From the NCBI RefSeq assembly GCF_027214025.1, contig NZ_JAPWHB010000001.1:310001-374000 (forward strand): DNA of 64,000 bases. Reading direction: 5' to 3'. Shown here piece by piece: positions 8,919 to 18,300 of the stretch. How positions within the stretch are numbered: position 1 is the stretch's first letter; every line of letters starts with the position of its first letter. A program made the translations under genes and the position numbers. This DNA is from Parahoeflea alexandrii (lineage in GTDB: Bacteria > Pseudomonadota > Alphaproteobacteria > Rhizobiales > Rhizobiaceae). The notes beneath the pieces were generated by a model. The model made no database searches and had not been told where the DNA came from. It saw only the letters and a list, made by a program, of their open reading frames with translations.

Positions 8919-10574
8919 ATGGCTGCTAAACTGTTGGAGATCAACCTCTTTGGAGCCTGTGTCGTTCGCGGCGCGGGCGATGCGGACTTCGAGATAACCG
9001 GGGCGAAACACAAGGCGCTGTTCGTGCTGCTGGCGACAGCGCCCTTCGGCCGGCGGACCCGCTCCTACCTGCAGGACACGCTCTGGGCGACCTCGTGCTA
9101 CGACAACGGGCGCCAGAGCCTGCGCCGCGCCCTGTCGGATCTCCGCCACATCATGGGCGACATGTTCGACCTGCTTCTGACCGTCACCAATTCCGAGCTC
9201 ACGCTCGACCTCTCCAGGGTGCACTTCATCGGGCGGCCAGGCGGCGGGCAATATCTTGAAGGCCTCGACATTCGCGAGGACGGCTTCAATCGATGGCTTG
9301 GCACCATGCGGGCCAATCCCGAACAGCTCTACGGCCTGTTCAGCATGAGATCGCAGCCGCCGGCGCCGGCGCCGGTGCCGTGCGTCTCGATCTTGCCGTT
9401 CCAGCTTGTTGCCGGCGATGCGCACCATGTGGTGCTCGGCGACTGGCTGGCCGAAGAGATCTCGCGGACGCTGTCGCGCTCAAGCCTTCTCGCCGTCGTC
9501 TCGCATCTGTCGGCGCGGGAGCTCGCGTCGCGGCGGATCGAGCTGTCGAAGGTGCGCGACCTGCTGGGCGTGGACTATTTCATGGCCGGCAGCCTGCGGG
9601 TCGAGGGACAGCGCGCCATCCTGGATGCCGACTTTCTCGACGCCGTGTCGGGACGCATTCTGTGGACGCGGCGTTTTTCCGCCCTGATCAGCGAGTTCAT
9701 GTCCGAATACAGCGAGGCCGTGGACGGGATAACCCGCACCATCGGCCGGGCGGTCGCCTCCGACGTGATCTGCCACATCCGCGGCCGCGCGGCCCGCGAG
9801 CTTGCCGACCACCAGCTGCTCGTGGCCGGTGTCGGGCTGATGCATGAGCTGAACCTGCCCAGCTTCGCCCGGTCACGTGAAATGCTGGAGGAAGCCGCTC
9901 GCCGGATGCCGCGGGCAGCTGAAGTGCATGCCTGGCTGAGCGAATGGTATGTCATGTGCGTTTTCAACGGCTGGAGCACCGATGTGCCCGGCGACACCGC
10001 CCGCGCCGCCGACGCATCCGCCCGGGCGCTGGACATAGACCCGGAAAGCGCCTTCTGCCTCACCATCGACGGGGTGGTTCACAACACGCTCCTGACGCAG
10101 ATCGATGCGGCGGAAGAGCGCTTCGAAGCGGCGCTGGCGCGCAATCCGAACGAGGCACTGTCATGGTTGCTCAGCAGCGTCGTCTACACATTTCGCGACG
10201 AGGGAAGCGAAGCTGTGTCACGGGTCGAGAAGGCGCTGCGGCTGTCTCCGCTGGATCCGATGCTGTATTTCTTTGAATCGCTGGCGGGATCGGCATACCT
10301 GGCAGCAGGCGACTACGACAAGGCGCTCGATTTCTCGACCCGGTCGCTCGAGCGCAACGATCGGCACGTTTCCACCCTGCGCGCCCGGATCTGCGCGCTC
10401 CACAAGCTCGGCAGGTGCGAGGAAGCCCGGGAAATGGCGGGCGTGCTGATGGCGCGGCTGCCGAACTTCACCGTATCTTCCTACTTGAAGTCCCATCCCT
10501 CTGCCGACTTCCAGTTCGGCCAGAGCATTGCCGGAGCGCTGACCGCATCCGGCGTTCCATACGGAGGAAAGTGA
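8919..10574 (+). CDS. SARP-like winged-helix regulator with TolB-like and TPR regions
   Basis: 551 residues. Residues 4-105 look like the OmpR/SARP winged helix of BTAD-type activators (INLFGACVVRGAG, ITGAKHKALFVLLA, SLRRALSDLRHIMG). There is no standard BTAD domain after it. Instead residues about 152-290 match the FlgO/TolB-like N-domain found between the DNA-binding and TPR parts of CadC- and cyclase-like regulators (CVSILPFQLVAGD, LAEEISRTLSR, DYFMAGSLRVEGQRAILDA). Residues about 300-540 form helical TPR-like repeats (ARALDIDPESAF, FEAALARNPNEALSWL, DYDKALDFSTRSLERN). No membrane segment is seen, so it is a soluble regulator, probably sensing a ligand or protein through the TPR part. It is the first gene of the accessory operon; its last codons contain the ribosome-binding site of the next gene, implying co-expression. 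It probably controls this operon. Confidence 0.82.
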   Translation: MAAKLLEINLFGACVVRGAGDADFEITGAKHKALFVLLATAPFGRRTRSYLQDTLWATSCYDNGRQSLRRALSDLRHIMGDMFDLLLTVTNSELTLDLSRVHFIGRPGGGQYLEGLDIREDGFNRWLGTMRANPEQLYGLFSMRSQPPAPAPVPCVSILPFQLVAGDAHHVVLGDWLAEEISRTLSRSSLLAVVSHLSARELASRRIELSKVRDLLGVDYFMAGSLRVEGQRAILDADFLDAVSGRILWTRRFSALISEFMSEYSEAVDGITRTIGRAVASDVICHIRGRAARELADHQLLVAGVGLMHELNLPSFARSREMLEEAARRMPRAAEVHAWLSEWYVMCVFNGWSTDVPGDTARAADASARALDIDPESAFCLTIDGVVHNTLLTQIDAAEERFEAALARNPNEALSWLLSSVVYTFRDEGSEAVSRVEKALRLSPLDPMLYFFESLAGSAYLAAGDYDKALDFSTRSLERNDRHVSTLRARICALHKLGRCEEAREMAGVLMARLPNFTVSSYLKSHPSADFQFGQSIAGALTASGVPYGGK

Positions 10575-11675
10575 ATGCCTGTACTCGGTCTCCAGCATGC
10601 TGCCCACGCGGCGCATGCAGCCCACGCGGCGCATGCAGCGCACGCCGCCCACGCTGCCCATGCGGCACATGCGGCGCATGCGGCCCATGCTGCCGGGATT
10701 ACAGCGTCGGCGCTCACTCATTCGGAGGCGTTGCAGACCGCCAGCCAGGCAATTGTCCATCTCGCCAACGGCATCAAGGCAAAGCCCCCCCGCGACCTCG
10801 ATGCCAACTCCCCGGCCAACATGGACCGCTGGTCGGGCGATGTCCGGGCAAGGCTCTACATGGCCGAGTTCCTGCAGCCCTTCGCGGCGGACTGGATCGA
10901 GGCGGAGACAGCAGTCGCGCTCAGCTGGCAAGGATCGACTTTCCTGACCCTGCCCCGTCCGCCGATCGAGAGCTTTGCCAGGCAAACCCAGCTGGTAGTC
11001 AACTACATGGATCAGCGCGCGGAGCGCGGCGGCGAAATCATGGCCCAGCTCGATGACTTCAGCAGCTTCTTTGCCCTGCACCTCGCCCTGACGGCGGCAC
11101 GCAATCCCTACACGATCGAATTGATCGGAACGGTCCAGGCGCTCGCCGGGCAGGCGACGATGATGCCAAAGCACATGCTCGCCTGCCGGCGCCCTGACGA
11201 GCTGGATGCGCGCATCAACCCGCTGATCCCGACACCCGGTCACGGGAGCTACCCGAGCGCCCATGCCACCCAGGCGTTTGCCATTGCGACGGTGCTCGAG
11301 GCCTTGTTGCGCGGTACCGGCGACTTCTACCCGGATCTCGACGCCCGGATCCGGCTCGTGAAGGCGCAGGCACACCGTATCGCCGCCAACCGGACCGTGG
11401 CCGGAGTGCACTACCCGATCGATAGCTGGGCAGGCTTCATGATCGGCAGCCAGATCGGCCGGATCATCATCGGCATGGCTGCCGGCGCAACGACGCTCAA
11501 ACCCTGGCGTTTCCAGGCCGACGACACGAAGGATTTCCAGTTCGCCGATGTCGAGCAGTTCGAGGAAGACAGTGTCAGCCTGCCTGGCCCCGAAGCCGTG
11601 AACGTGACCGAAAAACCCGCTTTCGAGTGGCTCTGGAAAAAGGCAAGGGCCGAGTTTCCCAACTTGAACGCCTGA
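10575..11675 (+). CDS. Soluble PAP2 / vanadium-haloperoxidase-fold enzyme with N-terminal (His-Ala-Ala)11
   Basis: 366 residues; the ATG follows the previous stop directly, with GGAGGAAAG as ribosome-binding site. Residues 8-40 are eleven perfect His-Ala-Ala repeats. The rest carries the complete PAP2/vanadium-haloperoxidase signature: K199-x6-R206-P207, PSAH (227-230) and R273-x5-H279-x3-D283, with normal spacings of 19 and 42 residues. The fold binds phosphate or vanadate, so the enzyme may be an acid phosphatase or a halide peroxidase. There is no signal peptide and no row of membrane helices, unlike lipid phosphatases, so it resembles the soluble bacterial haloperoxidase-like group. The His repeat could bind metal. 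It is followed 12 bases later by the subtilase gene in the same operon. The fold assignment is firm; phosphatase versus haloperoxidase is open. Confidence 0.85.
   Translation: MPVLGLQHAAHAAHAAHAAHAAHAAHAAHAAHAAHAAHAAGITASALTHSEALQTASQAIVHLANGIKAKPPRDLDANSPANMDRWSGDVRARLYMAEFLQPFAADWIEAETAVALSWQGSTFLTLPRPPIESFARQTQLVVNYMDQRAERGGEIMAQLDDFSSFFALHLALTAARNPYTIELIGTVQALAGQATMMPKHMLACRRPDELDARINPLIPTPGHGSYPSAHATQAFAIATVLEALLRGTGDFYPDLDARIRLVKAQAHRIAANRTVAGVHYPIDSWAGFMIGSQIGRIIIGMAAGATTLKPWRFQADDTKDFQFADVEQFEEDSVSLPGPEAVNVTEKPAFEWLWKKARAEFPNLNA
10596..10694 (+). repeat. Coding minisatellite: eleven 9-base units encoding His-Ala-Ala
   Basis: Eleven consecutive nine-base units of pattern CAY-GCN-GCN. 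Codon third positions vary between units, so the array is not a fresh perfect expansion, although runs of identical units (CACGCGGCG, CATGCAGCC) show past duplication. Gain or loss of units would keep the reading frame and change only repeat length. Confidence 0.95.
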
Positions 11676-11687
11676 CGGGAGTTGACG

Positions 11688-14000
11688 ATGAACGGCAAGC
11701 CGGGACGCCCCGAAGACGCGGACAACTTCGTCGGACCGTATGAAAGCTGGATGCTCCGGCATGGCAAGGATTTCGACCTGCCGGCCCTGCTGCTCGACAA
11801 GGAGCCGGCCATTTCGGCCGTCGCCGAGTGGCCGGGCGGCTTCGACGCGGAAGCGCATGGCATGGTCGCAAGGGTCGGCGCCATCGACTATCCGACCGCC
11901 ATGCCGCTGCTGTGGTCCGGCGGCGGTTCCGGGGAAAACTTCAAGCCGGGCTTCGTGCCGTTTCTTTTCCTTCCGACCGATGAAAAGAGAACCCCGCAAA
12001 CGCTGCGGAAACAGACCATGGGAAGCCGGCCGACATCACTCGAAACACTCGAGCGCTCGCTGACGGGGAGACGGAAACCCGATGACGGCGGGCCTTATTT
12101 CCGTGTCACGTTTCCGCTGTTCCGCGACACGGTCGATGCCACTCTTCAGCCCGGGCGGAGACCGCCGAGAGCTGGCCGCAAGAAAACGTCCAAGGCCCCG
12201 CCATCGGTCATCATGGCGGTCATCGACGACGGGATTCCCTTCGCGCACGCCAATTTCCGCGCAGCCGACGGATCCGGGACCCGCGTCGACTACTGCTGGT
12301 CCCAGGCCGCGCCTTCCCGCAATGACGGCACGATCCTTTTCGGGCGGGAGTTCACCAAGAAGGCCATAGACAAACTGGTCAAGGACCACGCCGGTGACGA
12401 GGATGCGGTCTATCGCGAGACGGGCGTCCTGTCGCAGCCCGGCCGACCGCCGATGAGCCTGTCGCGCATGCATGCGCATGGCGGCCATGTTCTCGACACG
12501 GCAGCCGGCCGATGGGACTCCGACACAGATACGAAAGTCCGCATCATCGCGGTGGAACTGCCCTCCTCGGCGGTCTGGGACACATCCGGCTTCGGAACCG
12601 ACATGTTCGTGCTGAGCGCGATGCATTACATCTTCGACAGGGCGGACCGGATCGCGGCGGAACACGGCGTCGACTCGCTCCCCCTCGTGATCAACTTGAG
12701 CTTCGGTGTGACCGGCGGCCCGCATGACGGCAACTTGGCCATCGAAGCGGCGATCCAGGAACTGATCGCCGCGCGCCGCAAGACCGACGCCCCGACGGCA
12801 CTCGTCATGCCATCCGGCAACGTCTTTCTCGACGGCACCCATGCGGTGCTGACGGAGCGGCATTTCGCAAGCGACAATTCAGCGACACTGACCTGGCTGC
12901 TTCCCCCTGCCGACAGGACATCCAGCTTCATGGAGATGTGGCTGCCCGCGGGTGTTGATCCTTCGGGACTTTCCGTCTCGATCTGCGATCCGGACGGCAG
13001 GACGATCCTCGTCCGGAATGTGCTGCTGTCCAATGCAGCCAATCGCAACGCACGTCCCGGATACGCAGAAACCGAACCCTTGTCGGAGAACTGCAGGGAT
13101 TTTGGCCAGTTCAGCATCGACAAATACCGCAATGACCGCTGGCGGATCATGATCGCGCTGGCACCGACCGAATACAACGGCGACCGGACAGCCCGCCAGC
13201 CGGCCAAGGCGGGCGAATGGACCGTCCGACTTGCCAAGCGACCCGGCTCCCGGCTGCCGTCCTTTACCGACGCGCATGAGGGCGACGGAAAGGTTGCGGG
13301 CGGAATCCAGTGCTTCATTCAACGCGACATCCAGTATGGCAGCGGCAATACGGGCGCCCTGCAGAGCCATTTCGTCGATCCACTCAACATTCCCTACAAC
13401 AAATGGGGCGCTCCGATGGTCACCGATTCCGTTTCGGACGGTGGAATGGCGGTTGTCCGCCGCTTCGGAAGCCTGAACGGAATGGCGACCGGCAACGCCA
13501 CGCTGGTTGTGGGCGGCTTCGATGAGCTGACGGGCATGGCTTCGCTCTACAGCTGCGCCGGCGCCCTGCGCTACGACACGGATGGTCGCCCGATACAGGT
13601 CGGCAAGCAGGTTACCGTGTCCGCCGTGACCGATCGCTCGCCTGCCCTGCCGGGCGTTGTCGCAGCCGGCACCCGGAGCGGCATCATGTTCCCGATGAAC
13701 GGAACCTCGGTCGCGGCACCGCTGGTTTCCCGGCAATTGTGCAGGGCATTTGTGAACGGCGCCCACAAGGATGCGTCATTCGAAACCGTGCTGGCTGACC
13801 CCGACGATACCTATGCTTCGCTGTTGCTGACGATCAAGGCAGGCGTGAAGAAGACCAAGGAGTGGGGGTTTGCGGGCCCCGATTCCGACGAGAGACTGGG
13901 CAAGCTTCTCGTCCGCCTGCCCCGCCGGAACGACCGCGACGACCAGGAGACCATCCTTCAGGCCTACGATCGCAGCGAAGGTCTGATGGCGGTAATCTAG
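11688..14000 (+). CDS. Subtilisin-like serine protease (S8 family), no signal peptide
   Basis: 770 residues from ATG 11688 with a CGGGAG ribosome-binding site (a TTG two codons earlier is less likely). The catalytic triad is visible: Asp180 in MAVIDDGIPFAHANF, His264 in HAHGGHVLDTAAG and Ser674 in NGTSVAAPLVS. The oxyanion region reads LVMPSGN, and INLSFG is the substrate-binding strand. The His-to-Ser distance of about 410 residues is far longer than in subtilisin; residues about 390-560 look beta-rich and are probably an inserted domain. Residues 1-170 have no secretion signal and do not resemble the usual I9 propeptide. It may therefore act in the cytoplasm or be exported with a partner. 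Lying before the two giant protein genes, it is a good candidate for processing them. The peptidase family is secure; the target is inferred. Confidence 0.9.
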   Translation: MNGKPGRPEDADNFVGPYESWMLRHGKDFDLPALLLDKEPAISAVAEWPGGFDAEAHGMVARVGAIDYPTAMPLLWSGGGSGENFKPGFVPFLFLPTDEKRTPQTLRKQTMGSRPTSLETLERSLTGRRKPDDGGPYFRVTFPLFRDTVDATLQPGRRPPRAGRKKTSKAPPSVIMAVIDDGIPFAHANFRAADGSGTRVDYCWSQAAPSRNDGTILFGREFTKKAIDKLVKDHAGDEDAVYRETGVLSQPGRPPMSLSRMHAHGGHVLDTAAGRWDSDTDTKVRIIAVELPSSAVWDTSGFGTDMFVLSAMHYIFDRADRIAAEHGVDSLPLVINLSFGVTGGPHDGNLAIEAAIQELIAARRKTDAPTALVMPSGNVFLDGTHAVLTERHFASDNSATLTWLLPPADRTSSFMEMWLPAGVDPSGLSVSICDPDGRTILVRNVLLSNAANRNARPGYAETEPLSENCRDFGQFSIDKYRNDRWRIMIALAPTEYNGDRTARQPAKAGEWTVRLAKRPGSRLPSFTDAHEGDGKVAGGIQCFIQRDIQYGSGNTGALQSHFVDPLNIPYNKWGAPMVTDSVSDGGMAVVRRFGSLNGMATGNATLVVGGFDELTGMASLYSCAGALRYDTDGRPIQVGKQVTVSAVTDRSPALPGVVAAGTRSGIMFPMNGTSVAAPLVSRQLCRAFVNGAHKDASFETVLADPDDTYASLLLTIKAGVKKTKEWGFAGPDSDERLGKLLVRLPRRNDRDDQETILQAYDRSEGLMAVI

Positions 14001-14219
14001 ACGGGCGGGACTGCTGCCTCCGAGCGAAGTCGATGGCTTCACAACCGGCACGGAGCCTCGGTTGCCGGCGCTCATCGGCGATTTTGCCTGAACCTTTTGT
14101 AAAAACGCAGCAATCCGAGATATCCGCGCGATTTCTCTTTCACGCTTTTTTCACTCACGCGGCAAGGTCGATCGGCAGCACACTCACCTCAAGATGAATT
14201 GCATCGCCAGGAGGTGATC
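14001..14219 (+). promoter_or_regulatory. Largest gap inside the accessory operon; possible internal promoter
   Basis: 219 bases between the subtilase stop and the membrane protein start, in an operon whose other gaps are 0-40 bases. The middle (about 14090-14155) is richer in A and T than its surroundings, with T-runs at 14130-14150, and could hold a second promoter. No terminator hairpin with a U-run was seen. The segment ends with a strong AGGAGGTGATC ribosome-binding site. Confidence 0.4.
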
Positions 14220-15389
14220 ATGCAGGGCAGACTTGGGTGGATACCGGCAATCATCGTATCGGTGAGCATCCTGTGCTTCTCCTACGGCCTCTATACGGTC
14301 TACATGGCCGGATCGATCCTCGGCGAAACCAGTCGTTCCTTCAGTTCCAACGTCGGCGGGTCTCCGGACTTCCAGGCACGTATCGCGAAAAGCTGTGCAG
14401 CCGATCCCCGCGGCGCCGTGTGCCCGCATCTGGAGAACCCGGGGAAGCTGGCGTCGTGCTGGGCGAAGGACGCCGCTGACGCGCCCGGCGAAGCGGCCTG
14501 CGCACAGGCCTGGAGCCTGTCGCTGAGCGCCACGGTCGAGGAACGCACCAGGCAGATGCAAGGCCTGCCGGGATGGATCGACGCCCGGGCCGTCAGGTTT
14601 GCGAGCGCCTCGGCGCAGGCCCTTCAGGCACCCTATCTGCTGCTGCTTGCCAGCCTCGCCGCTCTCTTCGCGGCCATCGGCTACGGGGTGACCGGCAGCA
14701 TCTGGGGCATCGCCGTCAACCAGAACCGCCGGCTGTCGCTTTCGCAATCGCAAGCGGTTCTCTGGAGCACGCTGATCATTTCCGGGTACGCGGTCATGGC
14801 GCTCTTCAATGTCGGCGCCATGGCATGGAGCAGCTCCGCGCTGGATTCCGGCAAGGAGATCTTTCCCGACATCGACTGGTCGGTCTTCGCGCTGATGGGT
14901 CTTGCAGCAGCGGTGCCGATGACCACCTCGGTGATAACCGATGCCCGCCCGCTGGATGCGACCTATGCTCCGAAAGGCATGATCGGCGGGGCGCAAGTCG
15001 GCCTGGCCGCACCGGAGCGCAACGAGGCGGCGCAGAAGGCATCGCTCTTCGACCTGTTCCTGGGCGAAGACATCAAGACCAAGGACCGGATCGATCTGAC
15101 CCGGGTACAGAACCTCCTGTTCTCGGTGCTGCTGTTGATGGCCTATTCCAGCGCGCTTGTCTCGTCGCTTCATCTGCTCGGGCCGGGGGTGCTGCTCGAC
15201 AGCGCTTCGGGCGGCTTGCGGGTGTTCGAGGCGATGCCTTCACCGGGCGCAAACTTCCTGACGCTCGCGGGCCTTGCCAATGCGGCCTACCTGATCGGCA
15301 AGTTCACACCCGGAAAGGCCAACCCGGCCCAGCCGGCCGGTGCGGACGACGCCGCTGGCGCCGACCAGAACATCGGAGCAGGCATATGA
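14220..15389 (+). CDS. Polytopic membrane protein with four-cysteine ectodomain, unknown function
   Basis: 389 residues. ATG 14220 is chosen because of a near-perfect AGGAGGTGATC immediately upstream; seven extra N-terminal codons from 14199 are less likely. Hydrophobic segments lie at about 7-29, 138-158, 177-202, 217-240, 297-322 and 343-361. The loop of about 105 residues after the first helix holds four cysteines (59, 68, 80, 94), suggesting two disulfides and a periplasmic location. A cytoplasmic-looking segment NQNRRLSLSQSQAVLWS precedes helix three. The C-terminal 25 residues are Ala/Pro/Asp-rich. Its TGA overlaps the ATG of the 2436-residue protein gene, so the two are translationally coupled and may form a complex. 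I do not recognise the family; a membrane anchor or channel for the giant proteins is an inference. Confidence 0.8.
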   Translation: MQGRLGWIPAIIVSVSILCFSYGLYTVYMAGSILGETSRSFSSNVGGSPDFQARIAKSCAADPRGAVCPHLENPGKLASCWAKDAADAPGEAACAQAWSLSLSATVEERTRQMQGLPGWIDARAVRFASASAQALQAPYLLLLASLAALFAAIGYGVTGSIWGIAVNQNRRLSLSQSQAVLWSTLIISGYAVMALFNVGAMAWSSSALDSGKEIFPDIDWSVFALMGLAAAVPMTTSVITDARPLDATYAPKGMIGGAQVGLAAPERNEAAQKASLFDLFLGEDIKTKDRIDLTRVQNLLFSVLLLMAYSSALVSSLHLLGPGVLLDSASGGLRVFEAMPSPGANFLTLAGLANAAYLIGKFTPGKANPAQPAGADDAAGADQNIGAGI

Positions 15390-18300
15390 GCACCACCCTT
15401 CTCTCGTTTCGCATGTTCGGCCGGTTTCACTGGCCGCCGCTCAATCGCGCCATCGGTGAGCCGGCCGGCGACCTGCGCGATGGCTGCGTTGAAATCCACT
15501 ATCACCAGGCGGCGGAGGGCGAGCCATATTACGCGCTGATGCGATGGCTCGCCGCTCCGGAAAACCACGCTCAACGAACCGACTGGATCAAGCAGACCAG
15601 ACCGGTCGGTGATCTCGAGGCGATCCGGTCGCTGCCCTACACCGATGACGAGGACCTTGCCGAGATCGTCGAGGGTGGTGATTTCAGCCTGTGGCTGAAC
15701 AAGCCCCCGGCAGCGCCAGCTCCGAATCCTCATACCAGACCGAGGCTGTCCTTCTTCGGCGGCACGGTCTTCGATCAGTTCGACGACCTGCCCGACTACA
15801 CCGCAGGCCCCTACCCCAAGCCCACGCTGCGCTGGCCACTGGTGCCGGAAGTCGCCTTCGGCGGCCGCCATTCGGGGATCATTTTCGGGCAGAGACAGAG
15901 CGAGACCAGCTTCAACCACAATTTCCGGATTTCGCTCAACCTGCCAAGTCCGTTGGCGCCGGACGGCACGCTGAACGAGGCGGGGGCCGTCCGCTTCTCC
16001 GGGGTTTTCAAGCCCGAGGCCGGCGCACGAAACGATTGCGGCGCACTTTCCATCCTCGCCGTGGACGGCGACGACAGTACGCACTCGCTTCCCTCCCAAT
16101 ACAACAGGTTCGGCCGCTTCAACCTTTCGGATGGCGCTTCCGACATGGCCAAGGGCTATGTCAGCACCGGCGCGACGCGCTTCTGGGGTAAAGCCAGGCC
16201 GGATCTGGCGACCCTTCTGGAAGCCTGCGGCGCGGTCGTCACAGAGAAGAAATCGACCAGGGAGATCACCGGCGGAGACGAGACTACAAGAAGTCTTCGC
16301 TTCGGCGATGACAATGGCGACCTGATCACGATCCGCCGCATTGCCTTCAAGGCCAACGGTTTGCGCCTCAACCTGCCGCGCGAAGGCGTGAGCGACTTTA
16401 CCTTCCCGGCAGACACGACCCTGAAGGCCGATATCGAACTGGCGTCTGCGGTCTCGGACGAGGCTATCGCCGGGGACATACGAGCGCCAGGCGCGTTTTC
16501 CCTGAGAGTACACTGGCTCTGGAAGGAAACCATCTCCGATGCCGCGGGCGCGGGCATGCCACGCACATTCAAGGAAGCATCCTCCGACGACACCTGGTTC
16601 GAAAGAGCCCTGCACAATGCGATCGTCTCCATGCACCAGACGCGGCTGGCACTGCAGACGGTCCGTGACGAACAGCCGGCGAGCTTTCTTCCCGAACTGT
16701 CGGTCGAAAAAGGCGGCAAGGTTCTTCTGACCCTGGTGCGCAGCGCCAAGGTGCAGAGAAATCCCGAAAGCGGCACAGTGCTGTGGGGCGAAGGCAATGC
16801 GTCCACCCGCAACCCGGCCGATGGCACGCAACGGCTTCGTCTTTCGCTGGCGCCGCCGCTGCTGCCCGGAGACAACGCTTCCAGGCCGGTGTTCCGGGCC
16901 TATTTCCCGGGGTTTCAGGCACCCTGGCTGCCGGACCCGAAAAACCCCTACGACCACCATCATCTTGAGTTCGGCTTCGACGAGCAGGTTTATGCCGAAC
17001 CGACAGGCCGCTCCTTTGCCTTCTTCAGGATCTCCGAGCGGGAGGACGCGAGCAAGCACCGGCCAAGATTCTCCGGACGGCTGGGCAGCCTGACCTTGGA
17101 CCGGGCCGCCGACAGGCCGCTGCTGCGCGAAAACATCGTCAAGCGGAGCGAACCGGAAAATCAGAAGACGGCAACGCTGGCGCCGAACAACTGGCTTCGG
17201 CTGCATCCCCGGCAAGCGCTGACAGACAGCAGTGTCCTGACGTCGAACGGGTCGAAGGCGAGCCGGTATGAACTCGATGGACCGATGGCGGTCGCGCTCA
17301 AGCTTCAGATCGCCATTGACGCCGTGCGTCCGGTCGCGACGACCGTGCGCTATGGCGACCGGAGCGACCGCATGCCGCCGCTGCTGATCCCGCTTGCCGC
17401 GCCGGACAGTTCAAGCGACGGCGACTTCATCCTCGACGTGCAGGAGACGGTGAGCGACGATGCCGATCGGCGGCTCGCTGCGGAGCTCCTCTTCGCGACG
17501 GAAACCGGCGGTTCGCAGGATTTCGTGCTGCTCGGGCGGGAGCCGTGGACGGTCAAGCAGTTTTCGATGCGGCGGCTGGGTTCGGAAGCCAATGCCGGCA
17601 GCGGCACCATTGCCGACTATGACAGCGACACCCAGCAATGGGCATTCAAGGCGCCGGAGGAACCCTATTCCTACGTACTTCCGCCGATGGTGACCGGCGA
17701 CAGCGCCGACAAGCCGCGGCGGCTGGAGATCCATGACCGTGGGCCCGATGACCGGCATCCCGGGCCATTTGCTGCTGATGGCAACGGATTGAAACGCTTC
17801 GCCGTCGAATCCCGGTTCGGACCGTCGACACGGCTCTGGGTCGACCCGGACGACCTCGACAACAAGCTCATTCCGGCGCCGTGGGCGGACCACGACCTGT
17901 TCCGGTCACGGCAGGTCGGCGGCGCCGGAGTGGCCCTCAAGGGGTTTCGCGGGGAGTTTCTCTACGGCATGCCGGTCGGTATTGACGCCACCGGAAATGT
18001 CAGCCGGGTGCGCGTGTCGGAGATCGATGCGGTCGTCGGGGAAATGCCCTACCCCGACCTGGATGACACGGTCTTCCAGGGGCCGCTCGACAGGCGCTGG
18101 GCCGGACTGTCCGAAGCCTATCGGCAAAGGCCTGAAAGGCTGGAGTTCTGGCAGGCCGACAGCGAGAACCTGCTGGCGTTTGCCTATGCCCGTTTCACCA
18201 ACGGCGTGGACTTCGCGTTGCGTCACACCGCCCTGCACAGGCATCCGACCAGCGACGAGATCGAACCCACGCAGAATGCCGCTGCGCCGCGGCTTCGCTA

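Noticed and set aside
10218-11999. 593-codon minus-strand open frame across the regulator, PAP2 and subtilase genes
   Set aside because: It spans three well-supported + strand genes, has no motif and reads the His-Ala-Ala repeat as Met/Arg/Gly/Val-rich sequence; typical high-GC antisense shadow.
14573-15385. 271-codon upstream extension of giant protein A
   Set aside because: These codons lie inside the membrane protein gene in a different frame, and ATG 15386 has the expected ATGA overlap, so the extension is shadow sequence.
15287-17215. 642-codon minus-strand open frame opposite giant protein A
   Set aside because: Arg/Gly/Ala-rich without domain features and antisense to a gene with clear codon bias.
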